A DNA stretch of 64,000 nt from an uncultured Lachnoclostridium sp. (lineage in GTDB: Bacteria > Bacillota > Clostridia > Lachnospirales > Lachnospiraceae), in the NCBI GenBank assembly GCA_944381625.1, contig CALWLW010000013.1:32420-96419 (forward strand), in the 5' to 3' direction. Position numbers and translations under genes: made by a program. Shown one piece after another: positions 53,296 through 61,418 of the stretch (within the stretch, counting starts at the first letter, position 1; each line of letters begins with the position of its first letter). The notes under the pieces were generated by a model. The model did not search any database. It worked only from the letters and a program-made list of their open reading frames with translations, and was not told the origin of the DNA.

Positions 53296-54831
53296 ATGAG
53301 ACGATTTTATGACAGTCTTCTTGCACTGACAGAGAAATATTATTGGATCTTTTTCACCCTGGCCGCCGGGATGCTGGCCTTCCTTTGCTTCCGCTGTCTG
53401 GGTGTGGCCCAGATCGATTCATGGGACGAGGCCAGACATGGCGTCTCCGCCTATGAAATGTTGCAAAACGGCGATTTTCTGGTCAACACTTATCTGGGTC
53501 AGCCTGATTACTGGAATGTGAAGCCGCCGCTTTCTTTCCTCACTGTGGCGGCGGGATTTGCCATATTCGGGTACAACACGGTGGGGCTGCGGTTCTTCTC
53601 GGCTCTCTTCTATCTGACGGCCTCCGTCTGCGCCGGGCTCTTTGCCCGCCGCCACAGCCGCCTGGCGTCCCTGCTGGCCATGGTATTTCTGTGCGCCAAC
53701 TATTTTCCGTTCAAGGCCCACCTGGCGCGGGCCGGGGACGCGGACAGTCTCTATCTGCTTTTGTTCACCCTGGCCATGCTGGCCATGCTGAAGATCCGCC
53801 AGAACCAGCAGTGGCTCTATGTCTGCGGGCTGTGCTTTTCCCTGGCGTTCCTGACCAAGAGCTTCCACGCCCTGATGATCGCCGCCGTGGGCGGGCTTTT
53901 CCTTTTGTTCACCGGCGAGCTGAAAAAGATGCGCGCCAAAACCTGGGGGCTTTTCCTGGCGTCGGCCCTGCTGCCCCTGGTGGTCTGGGCCCTGCTCCGG
54001 TACCAGTATGACGGCATGACTTTCTTCCGTCACATGTATGAAGCGGATATCGCCGGGCGGACGGCCGCCGGCGGGCTGGAAGGCCACGGCGCGCCCTTCC
54101 TTTTTTACATTACGTCTGTTTTCTGGAACTTTGACTACAGCTACGGATGGCTCTCCCTGATCGTTCTTCTGGGAGCCGCTTACCTGTATTTCCGCCCTCT
54201 CAGGCGTCCGGGAACCCCTCTTCCCGCGGCCGACCTGGCCGGGCTCTTTCTCTGGCTACTGGTAGCGCTGCTTGGATTCTCGCTCATATCCACCAAGCTG
54301 ATGTGGTATGTGTACCCCTGTACCGTGCCGCTGTGCCTGCTGGCCGCCGTATTCCTGGCAGAATTCCTGCGGGCTCCCCGCATCCCCGCCGGGATACTAG
54401 GGGTCTCTTTCCTGGCCGTCCTGGGCGGAAGCGCGTTCTTCGTGTGGAACAACTATCTGGACAATGTGCGGGGCGCACACTCCAACGCCCTGCAGACCTT
54501 TATCATGGAACAGTTCTCCAGGGAAGACGCCCTTGCCGGAGCAGCAGTCTACCTGGACGCCTACGACCCGTTCCTCTACGCCAATACAAGCCAATGGGAA
54601 CAGAACAATCTGCTGCTGGCCATGCTGGAAGGGGACCTGCAGTGCCGGGACGGCGGGGCCGAAGCCTTCCTGGCCGACGAGGAGGACTGTCTTCTGATCC
54701 TGTCCATCCCGTTTTTGGAGGATCATCCCGCCCTTCTGGAATACCAGATCCTGGCGGACAACGGCCAGTACCTGCTCCTGTCCAATGCTCCCGCAGGCAG
54801 CGGGGAGACACAGCCGGCCCGGGAGCAGTAA
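53296..54831 (+). CDS. GT-C glycosyltransferase, ArnT/PMT type (GT39/GT83)
   Basis: 511 residues with about eleven transmembrane helices. The first extracytoplasmic loop holds QIDSWDEARHGVSAYEMLQNGDFLVNTYLGQPDYWNVKPPLS (residues about 36-78), with the DE pair and the KPPL segment that mark ArnT/PMT enzymes using polyprenyl-phosphate sugars. LARAGDADSLYLLLFTLAMLAML near 140 is the second conserved loop (RxxDadslf). The last 80 residues are a soluble outer domain. It adds a sugar to a surface lipid, glycan or protein outside the membrane. It stands alone, facing away from the rbs operon. GGAGGAACT precedes the ATG. Confidence 0.9.
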   Translation: MRRFYDSLLALTEKYYWIFFTLAAGMLAFLCFRCLGVAQIDSWDEARHGVSAYEMLQNGDFLVNTYLGQPDYWNVKPPLSFLTVAAGFAIFGYNTVGLRFFSALFYLTASVCAGLFARRHSRLASLLAMVFLCANYFPFKAHLARAGDADSLYLLLFTLAMLAMLKIRQNQQWLYVCGLCFSLAFLTKSFHALMIAAVGGLFLLFTGELKKMRAKTWGLFLASALLPLVVWALLRYQYDGMTFFRHMYEADIAGRTAAGGLEGHGAPFLFYITSVFWNFDYSYGWLSLIVLLGAAYLYFRPLRRPGTPLPAADLAGLFLWLLVALLGFSLISTKLMWYVYPCTVPLCLLAAVFLAEFLRAPRIPAGILGVSFLAVLGGSAFFVWNNYLDNVRGAHSNALQTFIMEQFSREDALAGAAVYLDAYDPFLYANTSQWEQNNLLLAMLEGDLQCRDGGAEAFLADEEDCLLILSIPFLEDHPALLEYQILADNGQYLLLSNAPAGSGETQPAREQ

Positions 54832-54872
54832 GCCATTCGTCAAAAGTATCGTTAAACAGTCGGCAAAGGCAT

Positions 54873-54901
54873 TTTACATTTTCAGGAAACAGCACTACAA
54901 T
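54873..54901 (+). promoter_or_regulatory. Promoter of the flavodoxin gene
   Basis: -35 TTTACA, 17-base spacer, -10 TACAAT, 61 bases before the ATG. Confidence 0.65.
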
Positions 54902-54962
54902 GATCATGCAGCCGTACAGGAAGAGATACATCAGGAAACAGACATATATGGAGGGATGAACT

Positions 54963-55436
54963 ATGAGCAAAACTTTAGTAGCCTATTTTTCCGCCAGTGG
55001 CGTGACCGAAAAGCTGGCTAAGACGCTGGCAGAAGCCATCCATGCGGATTTGTTCCAGATCCAGCCGGAGGTTCCCTACACGGGCGAAGACCTGAACTGG
55101 AACAACCCCAGAAGCCGCAGCAGCGTGGAGATGAACGACAAGTCTTTCCGTCCCCTGGTCGCCGGCCAGGTGGAGCATATGGAGCAGTATGACCGGATCT
55201 TCGTGGGATTCCCCATCTGGTGGTATGTGGCTCCCACCATCATCAACACCTTCCTGGAACAGTATGATCTCACAGGGAAGACGGTGATCCCCTTCGCCAC
55301 CTCCGGCGGAAGCGGCATGGGCGATACCAACCAGGAGCTGGCAGGTTCCTGCAAAGGCGCCCGTCTCGTGGAAGGCAGATGGTTCAGCGCCAATGCGAAG
55401 GCCGCAGAACTGGAAGCCTGGGCCGGACAGTTCTGA
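54963..55436 (+). CDS. Flavodoxin-like protein
   Basis: 157 residues of the flavodoxin_4 / NAD(P)H-oxidoreductase-like type common in anaerobes. The FMN phosphate loop is [14 protein letters not shown] near 8, where S-A-S-G-x-T replaces the classic T-x-T-G-x-[25 protein letters not shown] near 36-60 is characteristic of this subgroup (usually DLNWxxxxSRSxxEM). [43 protein letters not shown] near 82-122 forms the isoalloxazine site. It carries electrons or reduces small molecules with bound FMN. Transcribed alone from its own promoter, with GGAGGGATGAACT-type leader. Confidence 0.92.
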   Translation: MSKTLVAYFSASGVTEKLAKTLAEAIHADLFQIQPEVPYTGEDLNWNNPRSRSSVEMNDKSFRPLVAGQVEHMEQYDRIFVGFPIWWYVAPTIINTFLEQYDLTGKTVIPFATSGGSGMGDTNQELAGSCKGARLVEGRWFSANAKAAELEAWAGQF

Positions 55437-55496
55437 CCGCTGTGCAAAGCAGCCGGATTTCTTTTATTCCCGCGGGCAGCGGATCAAATGGGCAAA

Positions 55497-55546
55497 CGGC
55501 GGCAGCCGGACGGAGATTTATACGATCTTCCGTCCGGCTGCCGCCG
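55497..55546. terminator. Strong hairpin between convergent flavodoxin and UroD-family genes
   Basis: Perfect 18-base inverted repeat CGGCGGCAGCCGGACGGA / TCCGTCCGGCTGCCGCCG with a 14-base loop. T runs are short on both sides, but position and strength suggest a shared terminator. Confidence 0.7.
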
Positions 55547-55583
55547 CGTTCTATTGCAGTCTCTGTGCCTGCATCGAGATCTT

Positions 55584-56588
55584 TTATCCGAACAGCTCCC
55601 TGCTGCACTTCTCGATCTCATCATAAATAATGGGATCCAGGTGCGGGAACATGGCTCCCGGCAGTCCGTACGTCAGGCTGGGAATGAAATGTCCGCCCGG
55701 TCCGTAGGCCATGCAGGCCCTGCGTACTTCCGCCCGGATCTCCTCTTCCCCGGCGTCCGCCCGGTCGATGACGGAATCGATGCCGCCCATCAGCGCCATG
55801 CGGCCGTCCAGCTGCTTCTGGATCTTCACAATATCGTTGGTGGGCAGCACACCCTGCCAGATATCGATACCCAGTTCCACCATATCCTCAATGATCGGCT
55901 CGCAGTAAGAGTCCGCATGGTGGATGATCATGACGCCGTGATCCTTCATGTATTGATACATCTTCACATACTGGGGCTTGATCAGCTCTCTCCAGGACTC
56001 CGGGCTCATGAACAGGGACGTTTTGCTGCCCCAGTCGTCGTGGGAAATGATCGCGTCCGGATGCAGGTAGTCCACCAGCAGCTTGGTATACTGGAAACGG
56101 TATTCGCCCACCGCCTCCGCCAGCTCCAGCATGGCCTCCGGCTCCAGCAGCACGTTCATCAGCGTATCTTCAAATCCCATGAGGTGATGCAGCTCCTCGA
56201 ACACCCCGGTGCCCATGAAGGCCATCACCATCTTTTCCCCTTTGTCAATCTTCGCGGCGGCCTCCAGCGCCGGCTCCCAGTCCGCCGGATTGGAACAGTT
56301 GCCCACCAGATCCGGCACCTTCACCGTCTCCCGCCATTCCGTGATATCCGGACACACCTTATTCTCCGGCGTAATGTGCGGCATGGCAAAGAGCTGGTCC
56401 TCCGGCCACGCAATCTCTGTCCCCCAGCGGTCCTTGGTGGTCATGCCTTTCTTGCGGTTACCCCTGGTGTATTTCTGCACCGGATCGATCATGACGGGCA
56501 CCAGCGGCTCATAGCCGTTCACCAGCCGGTCCGGCTTCCCTCCCGTCCTTTTCAGTGTCTCCAGTAAGTTTACTTTCGGCGTCAGCAT
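55584..56588 (-). CDS. Uroporphyrinogen-decarboxylase-fold protein (probable corrinoid methyltransferase)
   Basis: 334 residues of the UroD superfamily, whose non-haem members (MtaA, CmuA, MtbA) transfer methyl groups between corrinoid proteins, CoM or folate. Features: a start with NLLETLKRTGGKPDR, DDWGSKTSLFMSPESWRELIKPQYVKMYQYMKDHGVMIIHHADSYCEPIIEDMVELGIDIWQG near 190-250, with HHADSYC carrying likely zinc ligands, and MALMGGIDSVIDRA near 265. It lacks the typical haem-pathway residues, and no haem or corrinoid-protein gene is adjacent, so the substrate is open. GGAAAGGAGAGG precedes the ATG. Single gene, convergent with flavodoxin. Confidence 0.85.
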   Translation of the reverse strand: MLTPKVNLLETLKRTGGKPDRLVNGYEPLVPVMIDPVQKYTRGNRKKGMTTKDRWGTEIAWPEDQLFAMPHITPENKVCPDITEWRETVKVPDLVGNCSNPADWEPALEAAAKIDKGEKMVMAFMGTGVFEELHHLMGFEDTLMNVLLEPEAMLELAEAVGEYRFQYTKLLVDYLHPDAIISHDDWGSKTSLFMSPESWRELIKPQYVKMYQYMKDHGVMIIHHADSYCEPIIEDMVELGIDIWQGVLPTNDIVKIQKQLDGRMALMGGIDSVIDRADAGEEEIRAEVRRACMAYGPGGHFIPSLTYGLPGAMFPHLDPIIYDEIEKCSRELFG

Positions 56589-56727
56589 GTGATACCTCTC
56601 CTTTCCCCATTCAGATGTCTTTTTGTTTTCTATTTTAGCACAGTCTGTCTGAGGAATGCACCCGCAATCTGTTCAAGAATGGGGGGCTGAAATGAGACGG
56701 AATGACTCCGGCTGGTGCGGGATATTT

Positions 56728-57687
56728 CTATTCCACCACCAGTGTAAAGCGGTAGGAGCAGTCCGCGTGCTGCTGCGGCGCGCCCGCGTCCAGGAAGGGC
56801 TCCGGTATCACATATCCTATGACCTCGTATCTTCCCGGTTCTTCTGGCGTTTCCATCTGGCAATATCCTGCCGCCAGCTGCTTTTCCGGTAAATCCCGGA
56901 AATACAGATAATCGTTTCCGTCCAGCTTCATCTGCCTGTACCCGGCTGTCACAAACATAAGAAAATCATTTTTCTCAAAGGCTCCGGCGTGATATTGAAG
57001 CGTCAGCGTTTCTCCCCTCTGAACATGCACCTCTTTTGCCGGTATCTTGCTGAGCAACTCGTCCGTATAGGTATTGATGATAATGCCTGCCCCCGGAGAG
57101 TCGTAGAGGAGATCCGGTTCTGTTGGCTCCAGTTCTGCCGACTCCGACTTCAAAGCCTCCGCCTCTTCTGACTCTCCGATATATAAATCAAAATCCAAAA
57201 TAATGGAATCCCTCGACGAGACGGCGATTTCCTCCTGATCCGCCATGAAAATATCAGAGTAGGCGGTCAGGATTGCTGTCAGCTTATGGACTTTGCCCGG
57301 TTCCGGCTCTTCTTCCAGCGAAAAAGTAAATTCTTCTGAAAAATCCCCCTGCACGTCCACATAAAACGGCTCACAGGAAACGCCGTCGATCCTGACCGGA
57401 ACCTGCCTGTAATCAATCAGAAATACAACCGCAAACTGACGTTTGTCTCCCGCGCTCTCGATCATAAAATGCAGTGGGTCGTCCCAGGAATCCAGCCGCA
57501 GCTCCCCTTTCGTCTCTTCCGGGGATACGGAAAAACAATATTCCATGGTATTCCCGGCGACCAGGTGTTCCATCCCCTCCATAAGCTCCAGCGTGCCCGT
57601 CTGCTCCTGCGCCTCCTCCGTTTTGCCGCAACCGCAGATACCGGAACATAAAATCGCCAGAAAAAATACTCCCATTAAACGTTTCAT
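56728..57687 (-). CDS. Lipoprotein of unknown function linked to BlaI/M56
   Basis: 319 residues. Signal peptide MKRLMGVFFLAILCSGICGC with probable lipidated Cys 20. No family recognised. The mature part is acidic (many Glu/Asp), with beta-sandwich-looking stretches: TMEYCFSVSPEETKGELRLDSWDD, VPVRIDGVSCEPFYVDVQGD, HKLTAILTAYSDIF and YLYFRDLPEKQLAAGYCQ. A longer frame runs 30 codons upstream, but the ATG at 57687 has GAAAGGAGCGG upstream and starts the signal peptide. It follows the M56 gene by 90 bases; that gap holds a 16-base palindrome, part of which recurs at the blaI promoter. It may be the sensed or regulated output of the system. Confidence 0.72.
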   Translation of the reverse strand: MKRLMGVFFLAILCSGICGCGKTEEAQEQTGTLELMEGMEHLVAGNTMEYCFSVSPEETKGELRLDSWDDPLHFMIESAGDKRQFAVVFLIDYRQVPVRIDGVSCEPFYVDVQGDFSEEFTFSLEEEPEPGKVHKLTAILTAYSDIFMADQEEIAVSSRDSIILDFDLYIGESEEAEALKSESAELEPTEPDLLYDSPGAGIIINTYTDELLSKIPAKEVHVQRGETLTLQYHAGAFEKNDFLMFVTAGYRQMKLDGNDYLYFRDLPEKQLAAGYCQMETPEEPGRYEVIGYVIPEPFLDAGAPQQHADCSYRFTLVVE

Positions 57688-57707
57688 CAGCAACCGCTCC
57701 TTTCGTT

Positions 57708-57723
57708 TTAAATAATTATTTAA
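57708..57723. promoter_or_regulatory. AT-rich palindrome, candidate BlaI operator ahead of the lipoprotein gene
   Basis: TTAAATAATTATTTAA, a perfect 16-base palindrome just upstream of the ribosome site. Twelve of its bases (AATAATTATTTA) recur at the start of the blaI transcript. Confidence 0.5.
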
Positions 57724-57777
57724 TATTTTTAAATTTTTATTTAATTTTTGTGTTGAAATATTAGGATACTGGCCCAT

Positions 57778-59139
57778 TTAAAATTTGACAGTTCCCGACG
57801 CGCATATCTCTGTCCCGTTTCCATTCTCAATATAGAATTTATAGATGCCGTTCTGGTATGCGGTAAACGAATGCGCAATCCCATTTGACGCCTCAATATA
57901 TTCCATTTTTCCGTCAGGATTTATGATTCCCACTTTCACATTGAAATCTTCCGGGGTGATCGACACATTCACTGTGATTCCTGCACCGGCAGCTGCACGG
58001 AACCCGTCGGATATCTGCCTCATATTGGCGCCGACCGTCCAATATGGACGTAATCCCATCATTTCTTCAGAGGGAGTTTCCGACATCAAAACATATGCAT
58101 CCGCACTGTCCAGGGAATATCCTCCATACACCGGTAAAGTCTGCGGTACAGCTTCCTCCGCTTCCTCCGTTGCTGCGGCAATCGCCCTGTACGCGGAAAC
58201 AACGCCGCTTCCCGACGCATACACGGCTGTTCCGCCAAATAAAACTGTTCCCATAATCCAGGCAGTCATAACAGCGCCCGTCATTTTCTTTTTCCCTGAG
58301 AGATTTTTCATCTTTTCGATCCGCCTCAGCACGTCGCTCTCATTTTCGGCAGCCGTCGCTTCCGCAAGATGCCGGCCTTCCACACAGGCCAGCGCCGTTT
58401 TCAGCAGGACCCGGATATAGAGATCTTTGTTTTCCAGGCGGAGCATGCTCATATCGACGCAGTCCTCGCTCCACCTGCGGTACTCTCCATAGAGCTTTCC
58501 GCTCCAAAACAGCGGATGAAACCAGAACAAAATTCCCAGGAGCAATAACAGCCGCTGTGTCTGCACATCCCCGTGCCGGCAATGAAGCAATTCATGGCGA
58601 AGAATGACCCTCAGTTCCTCCTCCCCACAGGATTTGTCTCCCAGATAGATTCTGGTACGGAACAGGCCGCCGACAGACGGTGAAAAGCATCCAGTTCCCT
58701 TCCTTATGCCAATCCGTTTCTTTATTTCCATTTCCCTGCAAAGCTGTGCCAGTACCTGTTCTTCCCTCCTGGTATCTTCCCGGCAGAATCTCTGCATCCG
58801 GCTCTCCAGATATAATTCTTTTCCATATCGGAAAGCGGTTCGCAATGCTCCGGCAGTCCAAAGAACCGCCAGCAGGATACTGGCCCTGACAATCGCCGGT
58901 GTCGCCGTCATAAAATATCCTTTCCACGAGCCGCCCCTGCCACTGAAATACAGGAACAGCCATACATATACAAGCGGAACCGCAAACAGCAGAATGACCA
59001 GCTTCAATCCAACATACAAATGCCGGGCCGCCTGGTACCGGGACAGCGCCCTGTTTGAAATACGCCAAAACAGATAGGCAATACTCCCCGTCAGCGCATT
59101 TAAAAACAGCAGCGTCTCAAATTTAATCCATATGCTCAT
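57778..59139 (-). CDS. M56-family membrane metallopeptidase (BlaR1/MecR1-like) with non-penicillin-binding tail
   Basis: 453 residues. Three transmembrane helices in the first 110 residues, then the cytoplasmic zinc protease domain with LRHELLHCRHGDVQTQR near 180 (HExxH) and a downstream EDCVD near 225 as third ligand region. A fourth helix (MTGAVMTAWIMGTVLFGGTAVYA) lies near 290-312. BlaR1 would continue with a 250-residue penicillin-binding sensor. Here only about 140 residues follow, without S-x-x-K, S-x-N or K-T-G motifs, and they end in a small beta domain (FTAYQNGIYKFYIENGN). So the signal is probably not a beta-lactam. The gene overlaps blaI by 17 bases. Confidence 0.88.
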   Translation of the reverse strand: MSIWIKFETLLFLNALTGSIAYLFWRISNRALSRYQAARHLYVGLKLVILLFAVPLVYVWLFLYFSGRGGSWKGYFMTATPAIVRASILLAVLWTAGALRTAFRYGKELYLESRMQRFCREDTRREEQVLAQLCREMEIKKRIGIRKGTGCFSPSVGGLFRTRIYLGDKSCGEEELRVILRHELLHCRHGDVQTQRLLLLLGILFWFHPLFWSGKLYGEYRRWSEDCVDMSMLRLENKDLYIRVLLKTALACVEGRHLAEATAAENESDVLRRIEKMKNLSGKKKMTGAVMTAWIMGTVLFGGTAVYASGSGVVSAYRAIAAATEEAEEAVPQTLPVYGGYSLDSADAYVLMSETPSEEMMGLRPYWTVGANMRQISDGFRAAAGAGITVNVSITPEDFNVKVGIINPDGKMEYIEASNGIAHSFTAYQNGIYKFYIENGNGTEICASGTVKF

Positions 59140-59521
59140 CCAGCAGTTCCTTCATTTTCAAAAAATCTTCTTTTGAAATATCGCGCGTCTCCACAAACGA
59201 CGCCATCATACTGACGCCTGAACCGTGATACCACTGTTTTGCAAATCCATCCAGCTTCTGCCGGCGGTATTCCTCCATATCCAGTTCCGGACGCCACTGA
59301 TGGGAATGATGGGTTTTGTAACGGCTGACCAGTCCTTTTTTCAAAAGGTTCTTCATAAAAGTCGCCACCACATTGTTGGAATAATCCTTTCCGTATAACT
59401 GGTTCAGCCGTTCCGTAAGCTCATATACGGTCAAATCTTCTCCCGATTCCCATAAACACAGCATCACCGTCTCTTCTGCCGGAGTCATCTGCTGTTTCTG
59501 AACATCATTTTTTCCTCTCAT
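59123..59521 (-). CDS. BlaI/MecI-family transcriptional repressor
   Basis: About 132 residues. Winged helix: MTPAEETVMLCLWESGEDLTVYELTERLNQLYGKDYSNNVVATFMKNLLKKGLVSRYK. This matches BlaI (S/T-x-A-E-x-x-V-M-x-x-L-W). A dimerisation tail follows (ISKEDFLKMKELLDEHMD). BlaI proteins block promoters until the partner M56 protease cuts them. The start is uncertain: ATGs lie at 59539, 59530 and 59521, and an upstream TTG at 59563 is also in frame; none has a good ribosome site. I took 59521, with a weak GGGA at a usable distance. Overlaps the M56 gene. It probably controls itself and the lipoprotein gene through shared AT-rich dyads. Confidence 0.85.
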   Translation of the reverse strand: MRGKNDVQKQQMTPAEETVMLCLWESGEDLTVYELTERLNQLYGKDYSNNVVATFMKNLLKKGLVSRYKTHHSHQWRPELDMEEYRRQKLDGFAKQWYHGSGVSMMASFVETRDISKEDFLKMKELLDEHMD

Positions 59522-59561
59522 GATTTTCATCCCATTCATAAATACATGTTTAATTTTTTTC

Positions 59562-59573
59562 AATAATTATTTA
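59562..59573. promoter_or_regulatory. Candidate BlaI operator at the blaI promoter
   Basis: AATAATTATTTA, containing the palindrome AATAATTATT, nine bases downstream of the -10 box. It is identical to 12 bases of the palindrome at 57708-57723. Confidence 0.5.
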
Positions 59574-59581
59574 CTTTTTTT

Positions 59582-59610
59582 AGCATAACAAATAAAAGGT
59601 ATATTTTCAA
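59582..59610 (-). promoter_or_regulatory. Promoter of the blaI-M56 operon
   Basis: Minus strand: -35 TTGAAA, 17-base spacer, -10 TATGCT. Confidence 0.6.
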
Positions 59611-59634
59611 GAACTTTTTCTCTATTTTAAACGA

Positions 59635-59676
59635 CTGCCGCACGAATGATGAAATATATCATCATTCGTGCGGCAG
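59635..59676 (-). terminator. Terminator of the xylosidase operon
   Basis: Perfect 18-base inverted repeat CTGCCGCACGAATGATGA / TCATCATTCGTGCGGCAG with a six-base loop, 28 bases past the GH43 stop. The T run is weak. Confidence 0.75.
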
Positions 59677-59703
59677 CCACTTACTCTGCAAAAATTGTCA
59701 GTC

Positions 59704-61362
59704 TTATTTTACATCGGCATGACCGTCCGCCTGATAATCAAAGAAATCAAAATCTGCGGTATGTTTATGCATCATACGGTCGCCGCAGGCAATGCCAACG
59801 AAGGTGCCGGTAAATTCGCCAAATTCGGAATATTCGTCCGAGAGCCTGGAAACATCAAAAACAGGCCCGATATTTTCATAAATTTCCCCATCCAACGACC
59901 ACTGGAACTGTACATCCCGGCCGCGGATGACGACCCGCAGCCACAGGTCTTTTCCATCTTCCACAAAGGTGCGGGTGCTGCTGGTTTCATGATATTCCCG
60001 TTTTACGCCGTTTTCAAGCTCCAGTATACTGATTGCGCTGTGGTTCAGCGTCTCACTGTAATACTTGTAGAGGTACAGGTAATTCATATTGTCATAGTAC
60101 AGGATCAGGCCCGCAGTGTGCTGGTAACTCAGTGGCGTGAAGTCCATCTTCGTGGTGGCCGTTGCCTGCACGCTGGTCAGTTTTCGGGCAAGAATACTGA
60201 CTTTATTCTGGGAGCAGCCGGACTCCTGGCCCCTGAGTCTGGCCCATCCAGGGCGAGCAGTAAGATCGACGAAACTCATGGGATCAATGCGCGGAGCGTA
60301 GTAACCGATGTGCAGTTCGGGTCCGTCAAAGTCATCGTAGGCAGGAATCTGGGGCATGGGCACTTCCGGCAGGGCACTGGGCCGGACAAATTCATCCGCC
60401 AGATTTCCGCCGCCTTCCTTACGCAGCCAGCCATCCTCCGTCCATTTCATCCGCTGTATGGCAGTTTCCCGGCCCAGAGTGCATCGCAGTTCCGGGACAA
60501 AGGGACGGGAACAGTGGAATACCATCCATGTCTCGCCATTGGGCAGATCCACGTAACTGGCATGACCCGCTTTTTGCAGCTTAACTTCCGAATTGTAATA
60601 GCGGGGCTTCAAGTGGTCCCAATCGGCTCGCTCGTTCACCTCAACAGGATTGGAGGTGAGAATGGGATTGCAGGGATCCGGCTCATAGGGTCCCCAGACA
60701 TTCCTGGAACGGCCCACGGTGACACTGTGATAGTAGCCGGTTCCGCCCTCGGCGCACATAATGTAGTAATAATCTCCGCGCTTGGTCAGATGAGGAGCCT
60801 CAATGCAGCCGCGGTCCGTACCTCCCCGCCAGAATCGTTTCGGCATTCCGATCATGGTCTTGCTTTTGGGATCGTACTCCATAATGCTGATGGGACCAGG
60901 CTTCTCATAATCAATACGTGTCTCCCATTCCAGCGCCACCACATACTTTTTGCCGTCATCATCGTGGAACAGGGACGCGTCAAAACCGGTGGAGTGAAGA
61001 TAGACCGGCTTACTCCAGGGCCCCTTGGGATCCCTGGCAGTGATCAGGAAATTATCCACATCAAAGTAGCGGGCGTTCATGGAATTCATCACTCCGTAAA
61101 CCACATAGAACAGGTCTTCCGCCTCACAGTAAGTCAGGCACGGCGCCCAGATACCCTTTCCGGAGGGCAGCTTTTTCAGGTCAGGGTCGTCGGCGTTCTG
61201 GAGCGCGTGGGAATACAATTCCCAATTCTTCATGTCCCTGGAGTGGTAAATGGGAATACCGGGGAACCACTCAAAGGAGGAAACGGCGATGTAGAAATCA
61301 TCGCCTTTCCGGCAGATACACGGATCTGCGTGAAATCCCGGAAAAATAGGGTTTTGAATCAT
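59704..61362 (-). CDS. xynB: Glycoside hydrolase family 43 beta-xylosidase
   Basis: 552 residues, the length of two-domain GH43 xylosidases. The five-bladed propeller (1-310) opens NPIFPGFHADPCICRKGDDFYIAVSSFEWFPGIPIYHSRDMKNWE, with the catalytic base Asp near 13. The middle Asp is in VYGVMNSMNARYFDVD/FDASLFHDDDGKKY (near 110-130), and the acid Glu in RGCIEAPHLTKRGDYYYIMCAEGGT near 190. Residues about 340-545 form the concanavalin-like second domain (LRGQESGCSQNKVSILARKLTS). No signal peptide, so it cuts imported xylooligosaccharides in the cytoplasm. It is co-transcribed behind a GPH symporter, as in the Bacillus xynP-xynB pair. A four-codon ATG..TGA frame overlaps its start. Confidence 0.95.
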   Translation of the reverse strand: MIQNPIFPGFHADPCICRKGDDFYIAVSSFEWFPGIPIYHSRDMKNWELYSHALQNADDPDLKKLPSGKGIWAPCLTYCEAEDLFYVVYGVMNSMNARYFDVDNFLITARDPKGPWSKPVYLHSTGFDASLFHDDDGKKYVVALEWETRIDYEKPGPISIMEYDPKSKTMIGMPKRFWRGGTDRGCIEAPHLTKRGDYYYIMCAEGGTGYYHSVTVGRSRNVWGPYEPDPCNPILTSNPVEVNERADWDHLKPRYYNSEVKLQKAGHASYVDLPNGETWMVFHCSRPFVPELRCTLGRETAIQRMKWTEDGWLRKEGGGNLADEFVRPSALPEVPMPQIPAYDDFDGPELHIGYYAPRIDPMSFVDLTARPGWARLRGQESGCSQNKVSILARKLTSVQATATTKMDFTPLSYQHTAGLILYYDNMNYLYLYKYYSETLNHSAISILELENGVKREYHETSSTRTFVEDGKDLWLRVVIRGRDVQFQWSLDGEIYENIGPVFDVSRLSDEYSEFGEFTGTFVGIACGDRMMHKHTADFDFFDYQADGHADVK

Positions 61363-61418
61363 AGCATTATCATTCCTTTCCGGGGCCGCCTGTGCAGCCC
61401 CATATTTTTCAGCAAATG

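Noticed and set aside
57778..59139. Beta-lactam resistance sensor BlaR1
   Set aside because: No penicillin-binding domain motifs after the last membrane helix and no beta-lactamase in the window.
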